NCBI RefSeq assembly: GCF_001956045.1
Contig: NZ_MRTH01000008.1
Span: 1-64,000 of the forward strand
From: Paenibacillus sp. FSL H7-0331
Lineage (GTDB): Bacteria; Bacillota; Bacilli; Paenibacillales; NBRC-103111
DNA length: 64,000 bases
Reading direction: 5' to 3'
In this document: positions 33,300 to 42,603 of the stretch, piece after piece
Layout of the letters: every line of letters starts with the position of its first letter
Numbering within the stretch: the first letter of the stretch is position 1
Made by a program: the position numbers and the translations under genes
Notes under the pieces: model-generated
The model's input: only the letters and a program-made list of their open reading frames with translations
What the model was told of the DNA's origin: nothing
Databases searched by the model: none

Positions 33300-34031
33300 T
33301 TGGCAGCATCTTGTATTGGTGAACTCCGTGAAATCCATCGATTTCCAGTAAAGTCATTCGCAGGTGAACGTTTAGAGAGCGGCACAATCGAGAGATACGG
33401 ATTGTATGGCGACCGCTGTTATGCTTTTATAGATGAAACCAAGGAAGGATGGGATAGCTTTATTACTGCAAGAAGTATCCCTGAAATGCTGGGTTATAAG
33501 GCGGAGCTCATGGGTGAAGGATCGGAAAATGAGTTTCCTAGTATTCATGTAACCTCGCCGTTTGGGCGGAATTTTACATGGAATGAAGTTTTGCTGGATG
33601 AAATACAAAGGTTTTCCAAGAAAAAGATAACGATGCAAAGCTATGATCCCCGGGAGTCCGACCTCTTGGCTGTTGATGCGAGCAGTATTCTGATTGTCAC
33701 AACAACCTCATTACGTAAGCTTGAAGAGATCTGGGGCAAAAGATTGGATTTGCGTCGGTTTAGAGCGAACTTCATTGTGTCCTTAGATGACGAATCAATC
33801 GATGAAAGCGACTGGATCGGAAAGCGGTTAGTCGTGGGCGATACACAATTACAGGTAGATAAGTATTGCCGCCGTTGTTCCATGATTACGATTGATCCTG
33901 ATACGCTGAAGCATGATACTTCTCTTTTGAGGAAAGTAAATGAGGAGATGAATTTGAACTTTGGCGTGTATGCTTCTGTAGCACAGGTGGGGCAGATTCA
34001 TGTTGGTGATAAGGTGTATCTAAGTCATTGA
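33300..34031 (+). CDS. MOSC-domain protein
   Basis: A 243-residue protein with an N-terminal MOSC beta-barrel domain (IHRFPVKSFAGE) and the C-terminal MOSC domain. The conserved cysteine region reads YCRRCSMITIDPDT, and GVYASVAQVGQIHVGD is near the end. MOSC proteins carry or transfer sulfur or bind molybdenum cofactor, as in YcbX/mARC-type reductases. No ferredoxin domain is attached. TTG 33300 is chosen because AAAGAGG lies eight bases upstream. An ATG at 33276 and the frame opening at 33225 are alternatives. It is followed at once by an acetyltransferase gene. Confidence 0.82.
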   Translation: MAASCIGELREIHRFPVKSFAGERLESGTIERYGLYGDRCYAFIDETKEGWDSFITARSIPEMLGYKAELMGEGSENEFPSIHVTSPFGRNFTWNEVLLDEIQRFSKKKITMQSYDPRESDLLAVDASSILIVTTTSLRKLEEIWGKRLDLRRFRANFIVSLDDESIDESDWIGKRLVVGDTQLQVDKYCRRCSMITIDPDTLKHDTSLLRKVNEEMNLNFGVYASVAQVGQIHVGDKVYLSH

Positions 34032-34054
34032 AAATAGCAAGGAGTCATTCTTTG

Positions 34055-34531
34055 ATGAAAATAAGAAAGTTCCAAGATTCCGATATCAATCAGATCGTTT
34101 CATTATTTTACGAAACCGTACATACCATAAACGCACGGGATTATTCAGCAGATCAGCTTCAAGCATGGGCACCAAAAGGTGAAAAAATCGCTAAGATTGC
34201 GAATTGGAAAGTTTCTTTGAGTCACAACATCACATACGTTGCGGAAATTAATGGTGAGATCGTCGGGTTTGCTGATATGACCCCCGAGGGTCACTTGGAT
34301 AGACTGTATATACATAAAGATTATCAGAGGCAAGGAATAGCCGTTGCTTTGATGAATACAATTGAAGCAGATGCAAGAAAATTAGGGCTCACTGAAATGG
34401 ATACGGAGGCAAGTATCACGGCAAAGCCCTTTTTCGAACGTCAAGGATATCAAACCATTCAATTGCAGGTTGTTGAACGCAATGGCGTTAATTTAGTTAA
34501 TTTCAAGATGACTAAACTATTATCTAACTAA
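34055..34531 (+). CDS. GNAT-family N-acetyltransferase
   Basis: A 158-residue acetyltransferase. The acetyl-CoA loop reads IHKDYQRQGIAVALMNTIE near residues 90-110 (QxxGxA/G pattern), followed by the typical ASITAKPFFERQGYQ. The start at 34055 has AAGGAG about ten bases upstream. A TTG at 34028 overlaps the previous stop and is less likely. Family members of this type acetylate amino groups of small molecules or proteins, and the target is not evident. It forms a two-gene unit with the MOSC gene. Confidence 0.82.
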   Translation: MKIRKFQDSDINQIVSLFYETVHTINARDYSADQLQAWAPKGEKIAKIANWKVSLSHNITYVAEINGEIVGFADMTPEGHLDRLYIHKDYQRQGIAVALMNTIEADARKLGLTEMDTEASITAKPFFERQGYQTIQLQVVERNGVNLVNFKMTKLLSN

Positions 34532-34797
34532 ACGAATAAGTTGATTGCGTATAATTTTAGGCATTTACATTGTAAGGATGATATACAGTCTTTCGTTAAG
34601 GGGAGATGGATATTGTGAGTACAATTAGCTTTAATATATTTCAGATCCCTGCATCATCGAATAAGGCCCCACTATGGTCATATACAAATATACGCTTTCC
34701 ATTAGGCCACAAAATGGGCGGATTCCATCTCCAACTTGGATACATTCATTCCAAAATATATTGTCGTCCGTTGGAGACGCCAGTGTGAAAGAAGTAA
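34532..34797. other. Gap with unassigned open frames
   Basis: Several overlapping short frames cross this 266-base gap, for example 34606-34788 (60 codons, ATG behind GGGGAG) and 34674-34946. The frames contradict each other, show no family resemblance that I recognise, and the second runs antisense into the AraC gene. The GGGGAG-ATG signal at 34598-34608 makes the 60-residue frame the best candidate for a small or truncated gene. Confidence 0.3.
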
Positions 34798-35790
34798 TCA
34801 TAAAAGTGTTGAACCAGGGGCTATCCTATATTCCGATTCTCTCGGAGGGGTTAGTCCTTTTTGCATGTCCTCACCAAGGAAAGTACGGCCTTCCGAAAGT
34901 CTGTTCTCTCTGTATGTGGAAGGGGGAATGCCCACTAATTTTTTGAATATTTTACTGAAATAAAAGGGGTCTGCGATGCCGATCTCCTTAGCGATTTCCT
35001 GAATGGGAATTTGGCTTTCGTCTAATAAATGCTTAGCCCGTTGAATCTGTAATTGATGAATATAATGAGTAATTGTCATCCCGGAGTGTTTTTTAAATAC
35101 CTGGCTCAAATATTCGTAACTACGACTTAACCTTTTTTCAATAACTTCTTTAGTAAGATCGGTCTGATAAAAATCGTGGATAAAATTAAGCAGCTGTCTA
35201 TAAATGTGATAAGAGGTTGGTAACGTCAAATCTTTAAAATGCTGTTCAAGCAGATCTGTGGAAATAATCTCCAGTATTTTACAAAAATGCGTAGTCATCC
35301 GAAACTTAAAATAGCCGATTGGTTTTTTTAATTCATTAACAAGTTCTTCAAAAATACCAAGTAATTTATAGCGAGGGTTTGGTTTAAAACGACGCGGGAT
35401 CAGAAGCTGATCGGAATCTTTATTTTCAACCGTTCTGAGTTCGTTCTTTTCGGCATGTAAAATTTTATAATCGCTAATAGGTTTTGTCTGGGTATTTAAT
35501 TCCGTTAAGGGGGACGTAGATGAAAACTGAACCCAGTAAAAAGTGGAGGGCCCCTCAGGAATTTTCCACCCCCAATGACGTTCCCACGGATTCAACAGGA
35601 ACGTTTCCCCTGCTTCCAAAATGAATTTTTCATCCTCCACCTGTATGTATATCGGTCCTTCTGAAACCATTATTAACTGGTAGTAAGGGTTGTAATGATG
35701 CGCGTTAAATAGTTCATTCACACGGAATGAATTGGTCCATTTGACATCGATTGCGGATAATCGGGAGAGCGTGTAGTATTTCAACATCAT
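34798..35790 (-). CDS. AraC-family transcriptional regulator with N-terminal cupin domain
   Basis: A 330-residue regulator. Residues about 25-95 form a cupin-like ligand domain (NPYYQLIMVSEGPIYIQV, ETFLLNPWERHWGW). The C-terminal double helix-turn-helix (about 215-310) has LSRSYEYLSQVFKKHSGMT and IAKEIGIADPFYFSKIFKKL. AAGGAAGGCAGG lies before the start, which could be at 35790 or one codon later. It is divergent from the ADP-ribosylglycohydrolase/sugar importer operon and is probably its activator in response to the imported sugar. The roughly 30-residue tail after the second helix-turn-helix is unusual but not unique. Confidence 0.85.
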   Translation of the reverse strand: MMLKYYTLSRLSAIDVKWTNSFRVNELFNAHHYNPYYQLIMVSEGPIYIQVEDEKFILEAGETFLLNPWERHWGWKIPEGPSTFYWVQFSSTSPLTELNTQTKPISDYKILHAEKNELRTVENKDSDQLLIPRRFKPNPRYKLLGIFEELVNELKKPIGYFKFRMTTHFCKILEIISTDLLEQHFKDLTLPTSYHIYRQLLNFIHDFYQTDLTKEVIEKRLSRSYEYLSQVFKKHSGMTITHYIHQLQIQRAKHLLDESQIPIQEIAKEIGIADPFYFSKIFKKLVGIPPSTYRENRLSEGRTFLGEDMQKGLTPPRESEYRIAPGSTLL

Positions 35791-35976
35791 CGCCTGCCTT
35801 CCTTGTTAAATTATCGTAGGTTGATGGTAACATAGGCCTGCTTTTTTTTCTACCAACAGGAGAAGCTGCCTGTATAGAACGCTTACAAAGTTTTTGTGAA
35901 ACATTAAAATCGTCAATGGCGGTTTGCTAACGATGCTGATAAATTGAGTCTATATTAAAAAATGGAGGCAAACCCA

Positions 35977-37842
35977 ATGGGAACGAGTCGACTGAATGAA
36001 ACGGATTATTACCGTAAAATTTATGGGGGATGGTTAGGTAAAAATATAGGTGGTACGCTTGGATATCCGGTCGAGGGGAAAATGGAGCTGCTCGATTTAA
36101 CCTATTACTCTGAGTTGTCAGAAGGTCCGCTGCCTAACGATGATTTGGATCTTCAAATCGTTTGGCTGCATGCACTGGAACAATACGGGGCACGATTGAC
36201 ATCCGTGGAGCTGGGTCAAGAATGGATGGAGCATGTGTTTTTTCCTTTTGACGAGTATGGCTACGCGTTAGCTAATTTGCGAAGAGGACTTGTCCCGCCG
36301 ATTGCAGGGTGGTTTAACAATCCGTTTACCAACTGTATGGGTTCACCTATACGTTCTGAAATTTGGGCAATGATAGCTCCCGGATGCCCAGGTGTAGCAG
36401 CTTATTACGCGTATCAGGATGCTATTGTCGATCATGCCGGGGGGGAAGGTGTGTACGGCGAGATGTTTTTTGCTGCGATTGAAAGCGCTGCATTTTTTGA
36501 AAACGACAGAGATCGGCTCATTAATATCGGACTTACCTACATGCCGGTCGATTGTCGGACAGCTTTAGCGGTTAAGGATTTGCTTGTGTGGCATAAAGAA
36601 GGGAAAACGTGGGTTGAAGCCAGAGAATTGATCTTGAAGCACCACGGGAACCCCAATTTCACGGATGCCCCGCAAAACATTGCTTTCACCATTCTGGGAT
36701 GGCTATATGGAGAAGACTTTGAAGACGCCATTCTGAAAGCTGTGAACTGCGGATATGATACCGACTGTACGGGAGCGACATTAGGTGCCATTCTCGGTAT
36801 CATTTTGGGACCGGAGAATCTTCCAGAGCGCTGGCTTAAGCCGGTGGGTGACCGCATTGCGGTTAATGCTCCTATTGTCGGGTTCAACGTTCCTTTGACA
36901 TTGGATGAATTAACGAGCCGAACCTTTAAGGTCGGTAAAGAAGTCGCTGCCGTGTGGGAAATTCCATTGGAATTCACTAAACAGACGGGTACTGCACTCA
37001 AGGAGGGCTTGCTTGATCATTATGATCCAAATTGGCTCTGGAACCACAGCTTTCACACCGATCGTTATCTGCTACCCAAAGGTACACGGAGCAATTTAGG
37101 GCTTGAAGTGATTGTCAACTATGGAGATGAGGGGCCTGCTATCGGTAAGCAGCAGCAAAAGGAAATAACTTTCACTATAATAAATCGCTCGAAGGAATTG
37201 TGGGAGGGTTACCTAAAGCTGGATGTACCGGATGGTTGGATCGGAAATAAGGAGGAACCGTTCATGATCAAGCCGGATCAAGAACTCTCCTGGAAAACAA
37301 AAATTACCTCGAACCATGAGCTTAAACCTGCTTACACGCTTACTTTTCAAGTTTTGCGCTATCATGACAACAACTATTGGAACAAAGAGACGCTGAATCT
37401 AAACCTATTGTGCGCAACGCATTGGAAGGTATCCGGTCCGGAAGGTTCCTTAGAGGCTTCAGCGATTTTCCCAGGGAATCGGCTTCGCTTCGCGGAAGCG
37501 TTACAGACGGACCAACCTGGAATTTATCGTGCAGTTACGACAATGATCAACCCGGGTGACAAAGAGCTGCGGCTTATCGTAGCAACTGCTAATCCTGTAA
37601 AGGCTCATTTGAATGGAGAGCTCATTATCGATGATCAGAATGAAACTGCATTCATGCCTGCCTTTCATCGGGCTTTAGAGTCGAAATTCGCGGAGATCCA
37701 ACTGCCGAAGGGGAACCATCAGCTCGAGATCGAGGTGCTAAAAGGGGAGCATCCTTTAGAAGTGTATGTTCTTCCTGTAGCGCAGAAAAACACCAAAACG
37801 CCAGGTCCGTATTATTTCTTTACCGATATATTATTTGCATAA
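35977..37842 (+). CDS. ADP-ribosylglycohydrolase-fold enzyme with C-terminal beta-sandwich extension
   Basis: A 621-residue protein. The first 330 residues are an ADP-ribosylglycohydrolase (DraG) domain: GGWLGKNIGGTLGYP near the start, the metal-binding PNDDLDLQIVW near residue 50, and YDTDCTGATLGAILG near 260, which carries the second metal site. The remaining 290 residues look like beta-sandwich domains with KEITFTIINRS and LEVYVLPV-type strands. DraG-fold enzymes cleave N- or O-ribosyl bonds, and larger versions occur in carbohydrate operons with unknown substrates. ATG 35977 follows GGAGG by eight bases. It is the first gene before a sugar binding protein and two permeases, so the substrate is probably an imported ribosyl or glycosyl compound. 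Confidence 0.82.
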   Translation: MGTSRLNETDYYRKIYGGWLGKNIGGTLGYPVEGKMELLDLTYYSELSEGPLPNDDLDLQIVWLHALEQYGARLTSVELGQEWMEHVFFPFDEYGYALANLRRGLVPPIAGWFNNPFTNCMGSPIRSEIWAMIAPGCPGVAAYYAYQDAIVDHAGGEGVYGEMFFAAIESAAFFENDRDRLINIGLTYMPVDCRTALAVKDLLVWHKEGKTWVEARELILKHHGNPNFTDAPQNIAFTILGWLYGEDFEDAILKAVNCGYDTDCTGATLGAILGIILGPENLPERWLKPVGDRIAVNAPIVGFNVPLTLDELTSRTFKVGKEVAAVWEIPLEFTKQTGTALKEGLLDHYDPNWLWNHSFHTDRYLLPKGTRSNLGLEVIVNYGDEGPAIGKQQQKEITFTIINRSKELWEGYLKLDVPDGWIGNKEEPFMIKPDQELSWKTKITSNHELKPAYTLTFQVLRYHDNNYWNKETLNLNLLCATHWKVSGPEGSLEASAIFPGNRLRFAEALQTDQPGIYRAVTTMINPGDKELRLIVATANPVKAHLNGELIIDDQNETAFMPAFHRALESKFAEIQLPKGNHQLEIEVLKGEHPLEVYVLPVAQKNTKTPGPYYFFTDILFA

Positions 37843-37864
37843 ATCATAAAAAGGGGTTTTGAAC

Positions 37865-39211
37865 ATGAAAAAAAGAATAGGTTTAATCGCATCCACTACG
37901 CTCTTTGCCTCTATGCTGCTCACTGCGTGCAGCGGTGGAAATACGAGTTCTGCTCCGGCGTCATCGAAAGCCCCGGAGGCCAAATCAGCAGCTCCGGTTA
38001 CGATCAATTGGTGGTCGTGGAATCCGGATGAGAACAAAGCCAAACCGTTCGTAGACAAGTTTAATGCCTCACAGTCCGAAGTTAAGGTTAATTACAAGCG
38101 TTATGAGTATAACGATTATGTCAAAACACTGAAATTGGCGATGGTATCAGGAGATGAGGTTGATGTATTCGGTATTCAGGCTGGCGCGATGGCCAAAGAA
38201 TACACGGAGTTTAGCGAGGATCTTACCCCATACGCTGTCAAAGAATGGGGAAATGACTGGCAGAATCGGTTCTACGATTTAGGTCTGAAGCAATTGTTAG
38301 CGGGCAGTAAAACGCCTGCACTTCCATTCTTTAATAGTGCGGCAGGTTACCTCTTTTATAACAATACCCTCTTGGAGAAGGCAGGATTGAAACCACCAAC
38401 CACGTATGCTGAATGGGTGGAATATGTGAAAGTAGCTCCATCTAAAGGGATCAATGCTCCGTTTATTCAAGGCGCCAAAGATGCTTGGCAAAATTTTGAT
38501 ATGTTCATTGCGATAGCCAATGAATTCGCTCCGGGTAAAATTTACGAAGCCGAAGCGGGCAAAGCCAAATGGACAGACGGTGATCTTGTGAAAGCGGCAA
38601 CGACTTGGAAGGATATGTTCCAAAATGGAATTATGCAAAATGGTGCGTATGGTCTCAGCGTTTATCCGGATGCATCTGACAAATTCGCCAAAGGCGAAAC
38701 GGCCATGATTATGCTCGGCACTTGGCACGATACCCGAATGACAAAGACTATCTCCGCGAATGACAAAAAGAAATATGGCTTGACTACAGACTATGAGTTT
38801 TTGGCAGCTCCGTTCCCGGATTTGAACGGAGATGGCAAACCAGGCAGCCTCTTCGGCGGTCCGGATGTCTCACTGGCCATCACTAAGGAAAGCAAGAAGA
38901 AAGAGGCAGCTTGGAAATTTGTGAAATGGATGGTATCAGAAGAGGCACAAAAGATGAACGCCGACGTCATGCAGATCCCTTCAATTAAAGGAATTCAGAT
39001 CAATGATGCAGATATTGGTACCGACCGCCAGAAGGCAAATATGAAACAGCAAATGAAGGATCTTGAAAATGCTATCGGTAAACGGGAATTCCTTTATCCC
39101 GAATTGAAAACAGCTCTCGGAGATGCGCTAGCCATGATTGCAACCGGCAAAGCCACACCGGAAGAAGGGATGAAGAACGTACAAACGGCCTCCGATAAGA
39201 TAAAAAAATAG
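37865..39211 (+). CDS. Extracellular sugar-binding lipoprotein (family 1)
   Basis: A 448-residue lipoprotein with signal peptide and lipobox LLTAC near residue 21, then a Ser/Ala/Pro-rich linker. INWWSWNPDENKAKPFVDKF and the C-terminal WKFVKWMVSEEAQKMN are typical of CUT1 sugar-binding proteins. It lies 22 bases behind the ADP-ribosylglycohydrolase gene, with AAGGGG eight bases before ATG 37865. It is separated from the permease genes by a strong hairpin that should favour its expression over theirs. Ligand unknown. Confidence 0.88.
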   Translation: MKKRIGLIASTTLFASMLLTACSGGNTSSAPASSKAPEAKSAAPVTINWWSWNPDENKAKPFVDKFNASQSEVKVNYKRYEYNDYVKTLKLAMVSGDEVDVFGIQAGAMAKEYTEFSEDLTPYAVKEWGNDWQNRFYDLGLKQLLAGSKTPALPFFNSAAGYLFYNNTLLEKAGLKPPTTYAEWVEYVKVAPSKGINAPFIQGAKDAWQNFDMFIAIANEFAPGKIYEAEAGKAKWTDGDLVKAATTWKDMFQNGIMQNGAYGLSVYPDASDKFAKGETAMIMLGTWHDTRMTKTISANDKKKYGLTTDYEFLAAPFPDLNGDGKPGSLFGGPDVSLAITKESKKKEAAWKFVKWMVSEEAQKMNADVMQIPSIKGIQINDADIGTDRQKANMKQQMKDLENAIGKREFLYPELKTALGDALAMIATGKATPEEGMKNVQTASDKIKK

Positions 39212-39240
39212 GTAGGATAAAATAGGTGCAAATTTTATTT

Positions 39241-39288
39241 CTTCGCAGACCTTCAACCGATGTCTGGATGGTCTGCGAAGTTTTGTTT
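39241..39288 (+). terminator. Intra-operon attenuator hairpin
   Basis: CTTCGCAGACC (39241-39251) pairs perfectly with GGTCTGCGAAG (39270-39280) over 11 bp, followed by TTTTGTTT. It lies between binding-protein stop and permease start. Partial termination or 3'-end protection of the upstream mRNA would keep binding protein above permease levels. Confidence 0.8.
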
Positions 39289-39309
39289 ATGGAAGGAGGT
39301 TCAATCCGT

Positions 39310-40182
39310 ATGAGCTTGCGGTTTAATAAGTGGCTGAATGTGTTATACATCCTGCCGATTCTTATTTTCTTGGGTGTGTTCATCTATTACTCATTATTCG
39401 ATACATTAATCACCAGCTTTTATAAATGGAATGGAATTAGCGTGGAAAATAAACTATTTATCGGATTGGATAACTATGTGGAGCTGTTTACGGACCCGAT
39501 ATTTTATCAGGCGATGAAAAATACGTTTATTTATATGGTGCTGACCTTGCTCATCCAGATGGTTCTTGGTCTTTTTATCGCTCTGCTGCTGAAAACGAAT
39601 GTGAAATCAAAATCCGTATATAAAACGATTTTTTTCCTTCCGGTGGTATTATCCCACTCCGTGGTCGCTTATGTGTTCAGACACATTTACGATGCGAACG
39701 ACGGGAATTTAAACCATATGCTTCACGCTTTAGGACTGGATTTCATGGCGCTTGCCTGGCTGGCAGATCCCGATATTGCACTTTATTCTATCATTGCCAT
39801 CAATATATGGGCATGGACCGGATTCAGCTTTGTGATGTATTATGCGGCCTTATCGCTCATTGATAAAGAATTGTATGAAGCCGCGAAAATCGATGGAGCG
39901 GGCCCACTGCGCACGGTGATCGGGATTACGTTCCCGCTCCTGCGTTCGACGCATTTTTCGTTAATCATTCTGGGTGTTATCGGTTCCTTAAAACAATTCG
40001 ATTACGTGTATTTGACGACCGGCGGTGGTCCAGGGCGGGCATCAGAAATGATCTCAACGTATATTTACAAAAAAGCTATACTTGAGTACAATGCAGGGTA
40101 TTCCTCCGCGTTAGCGATGATCCTGCTAGTGATTGCTTTGCTTATCACGGTTATTCAATTGCGGGCCTATCGCAACCCATAG
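39310..40182 (+). CDS. Sugar ABC permease (MalF/UgpA type)
   Basis: A 290-residue membrane protein with six helices. The CUT1 coupling loop reads YEAAKIDGAGPLRTVIGITF. The C-terminal YNAGYSSALAMILLVIALLI is typical. ATG 39310 follows AAGGAGG by about ten bases. The open frame begins at 39226, but that part contains the attenuator hairpin and the binding site, so it is not translated. It pairs with the next permease. No ATPase gene is present in the operon. Confidence 0.88.
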   Translation: MSLRFNKWLNVLYILPILIFLGVFIYYSLFDTLITSFYKWNGISVENKLFIGLDNYVELFTDPIFYQAMKNTFIYMVLTLLIQMVLGLFIALLLKTNVKSKSVYKTIFFLPVVLSHSVVAYVFRHIYDANDGNLNHMLHALGLDFMALAWLADPDIALYSIIAINIWAWTGFSFVMYYAALSLIDKELYEAAKIDGAGPLRTVIGITFPLLRSTHFSLIILGVIGSLKQFDYVYLTTGGGPGRASEMISTYIYKKAILEYNAGYSSALAMILLVIALLITVIQLRAYRNP

Positions 40183-40230
40183 TATCGCTTAGGAAGTAAG
40201 TTTTCTTAACGAAAATATTAGGAGGAGCTT

Positions 40231-41019
40231 ATGTCAACAAAATCCAATAAGGCGACGACCGTTCTGAATCAAATTATACTAACTGTTATCGCAGCGATTT
40301 TTGCAACTCCCCTTGTCATTATGATGAAGGTTTCTTTGCAGGGAGAAGGGATAGGCAATTATATCGCTGTGCTAACCCATCCGGCGATCCCAAGATTTTT
40401 TCTAAACAGCCTGATCGTATCGGCCAGCACGATTGCGATCGTGTTCTGTGTCACGATATTAGCTGCTTATGCGTTCTCCAAGCTGGAGCTACCGGTTAAA
40501 GGCACTTTAATGAACCTTATTTTAATGGGCTTGATGATCCCTTCAATTGCGCTGATCGTCCCGCTATTTCTAATTGTGAAAAGCCTTGGACTATTCAACA
40601 ATTATTTGGCATTGATCGGTCCGATTTGCGCCTTTACGCTGCCATTTACCCTGCTGCTCGCCAAAAACTTCATGGATGATCTACCTAATCAACTGATGGA
40701 TGCCGCGCGAATTGACGGCTGCGGTTCTTTTAAAACGCTGCTGTTTATTATCGCTCCATTATGCAAGCCAATGTCTGTAGTAGTGATCATCTGGGGTTTC
40801 TTGAATTCGTGGAACGAATACTTTTTGGCGCTTGTCTTCATGCGTAAGGACACCATGCAGACGATTACGCAGGCACCGCAATTTTTTACCGGCGAATATT
40901 CGGTGGATATCGGTAAAATCTTTGCATCTTTAGTATTAATTAGTCTTCCAGTGGTTATCGCCTACTTGTCCCTGCAAAAGTATTTTGAGGATGGAATGAC
41001 GACGGGGGCTATTAAATAA
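40231..41019 (+). CDS. Sugar ABC permease (MalG/UgpE type)
   Basis: A 262-residue six-helix permease. Coupling loop MDAARIDGCGSFKTLLFIIAP and C-terminus KYFEDGMTTGAIK are standard for the CUT1 class. TAGGAGGAG precedes the ATG. It is last in the AraC-controlled operon. The periplasm-facing loop after the first helix is short compared with many MalG proteins (about 262 versus 270-295 residues). The downstream gap to 41155 holds no clear terminator. Confidence 0.87.
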   Translation: MSTKSNKATTVLNQIILTVIAAIFATPLVIMMKVSLQGEGIGNYIAVLTHPAIPRFFLNSLIVSASTIAIVFCVTILAAYAFSKLELPVKGTLMNLILMGLMIPSIALIVPLFLIVKSLGLFNNYLALIGPICAFTLPFTLLLAKNFMDDLPNQLMDAARIDGCGSFKTLLFIIAPLCKPMSVVVIIWGFLNSWNEYFLALVFMRKDTMQTITQAPQFFTGEYSVDIGKIFASLVLISLPVVIAYLSLQKYFEDGMTTGAIK

Positions 41020-41155
41020 AGGTATCGGCTTACTTTGATGAAGATAATTATCCGGCAGCATGACCGCAACAACAGTGTTTATCGATTCTGATTGCCATAT
41101 GATGATTGATGGTATAGCATAAATAGCACTCGGCCATTTATAAAGGAGTACATTA

Positions 41156-41608
41156 ATGGAAATCCGCATGTTAGGTCCTAATGAATCACCCCCCATGGAT
41201 TTGCTATTATCAGCAGACCCCTCTGAACGGATTGTTAGAGAATATTTGGAACGAGGGCAATGTTATGTGGCAGAGCTGAGCGAAGCTGTTATCGCCGTTT
41301 ATGTATTACTGCCAACAAGACCTAATACCGTTGAACTGGTGAATATAGCCGTCCATGAGGATCATCAAAGCAGAGGAATAGGAAAACAGTTAGTCCACCA
41401 CGCCATTCATAACGCTAAATTACAGGGATATAAAACAATCGAGGTTGGCACGGGCAACTCTGGGATCGGACAGCTGGCGCTATACCAAAAATGTGGGTTT
41501 AGAATGATTGGCATAGATAGGGATTTTTTTGTCAGACACTATGCGGAAGAAATTGTTGAAAACGGTATCCCCTGTAGAGACATGGTGAGATTATCTCAGG
41601 AAATATAA
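41156..41608 (+). CDS. GNAT-family N-acetyltransferase
   Basis: A 150-residue acetyltransferase. The acetyl-CoA binding signature is in AVHEDHQSRGIGKQLVHHA near residues 65-83, followed by EVGTGNSGIGQLALYQKCGF, a block seen in YvbK-type GNAT proteins. GGAG lies upstream of the ATG, and a hairpin terminator follows. It is monocistronic and apparently unrelated to the sugar operon before it. The substrate is not deducible. Confidence 0.83.
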   Translation: MEIRMLGPNESPPMDLLLSADPSERIVREYLERGQCYVAELSEAVIAVYVLLPTRPNTVELVNIAVHEDHQSRGIGKQLVHHAIHNAKLQGYKTIEVGTGNSGIGQLALYQKCGFRMIGIDRDFFVRHYAEEIVENGIPCRDMVRLSQEI

Positions 41609-41611
41609 GAA

Positions 41612-41640
41612 AAGCTGCCGCGAGGCAGCTTATTTATTTT
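41612..41640. terminator. Bidirectional terminator
   Basis: AAGCTGCC (41612-41619) pairs with GGCAGCTT (41624-41631). It is followed by TATTTATTTT on the plus side and lies between two convergent genes. Confidence 0.75.
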
Positions 41641-41658
41641 AAGAGGTAGAGAAAGCTA

Positions 41659-42543
41659 TTAGTAACCAGATTTCGGCATTATCTGCCCCAATTCCAGTTG
41701 TAATTGATTAGAAATCGGCCCCATCGGTAAACGCAGGGTGTCAGATGAGATGATGCCATGTCGGGCAAGTATCCATTTTATAGGTGAGGGATTCGATTCC
41801 TGAAAAAGACCTCGAATCAACGGGACCAGTAGATCAAATGCCTGTTTGGCTTGAATAAAGTTACCATTGCTGGCAAGACGAAAGACATGGATTAAAGCTT
41901 CTGGAATGACATTCGCTGAGGCCAGCATACCACCACTCGCCCCCTGACTTAACATGGCGTGGAAATAAAGGTCTTCCCCACAAAGAATCGGCTTCGTATC
42001 ATGACGTGTCAACTCCGAGATGAGCTCAATGCCGCCTGAGCTATCTTTTAAACCGATAACCCCGTTCAAATCCATAATTTTTCTTATCGTATCCGTGGTT
42101 AACCGAACTCCAGTACGGGAAGGGACCTCGTAGGCAATAATCGGTACTCCAACCTGTGCCACCCTCCGATAATGTTCAAGAATGCCCTCTTGCGAAGGTC
42201 GACTATAGTAGGGCGTCACAACGAGAACAGCATCTGCGCCTAATAACCCTGCCATTTCTGTTCGTTTCACTGTAGAAACGGTGCTATTCGTTCCTGTGCC
42301 GATGACAATGGGTATTCGTTTCTGCTGCATACATGCCTGTGTCGTCTGTACGAGCTCGCTCACCTCTTCCCACATAACCGTCGGTGCTTCGCCGGTAGTA
42401 CCGTTAATAACCAACCCTTGAATATCGTGTGCCAACAGCTTCCCGATGTAATTCCGATACGAATCCAGATCTAACTCTTCATTCCCAGTGAAGGGGGCTA
42501 CAACGGGTACATAAATGCCTTTTACATCCGTTTCATTCATCAT
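41659..42543 (-). CDS. DapA-family aldolase (4-hydroxy-tetrahydrodipicolinate synthase-like), second copy
   Basis: A 294-residue class I aldolase. INGTTGEAPTV, the tyrosine in AYEVPSRTGVR near 137 and the Schiff-base lysine in VIGLKDSSGG near 165 are all present. It differs from the copy at 25.6 kb and is closer to dihydrodipicolinate synthase-type sequences (SRTG). However, it is transcribed alone with a divergent LysR gene, which is more usual for a catabolic 2-keto acid aldolase than for lysine synthesis. CAGGAGGA precedes the start. The tail after residue 225 contains FQESNPSPIKW, normal for DapA. Confidence 0.86.
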   Translation of the reverse strand: MMNETDVKGIYVPVVAPFTGNEELDLDSYRNYIGKLLAHDIQGLVINGTTGEAPTVMWEEVSELVQTTQACMQQKRIPIVIGTGTNSTVSTVKRTEMAGLLGADAVLVVTPYYSRPSQEGILEHYRRVAQVGVPIIAYEVPSRTGVRLTTDTIRKIMDLNGVIGLKDSSGGIELISELTRHDTKPILCGEDLYFHAMLSQGASGGMLASANVIPEALIHVFRLASNGNFIQAKQAFDLLVPLIRGLFQESNPSPIKWILARHGIISSDTLRLPMGPISNQLQLELGQIMPKSGY

Positions 42544-42603
42544 AACGATTCCTCCTGTTTTTCTTTCGTGAATTTACTTTACCATGGAATATTACATCAT
42601 AGT

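Noticed and set aside
34606..34963. Short frames between the GNAT and AraC genes
   Set aside because: They are mutually inconsistent and partly antisense to the AraC gene. Only the 60-codon frame has a fair binding site, and it is described as an unassigned gap.
35880..35887. cre-like half site CGCTTACA upstream of the ADP-ribosylglycohydrolase operon
   Set aside because: Only the right half fits the consensus and the left half has several mismatches.
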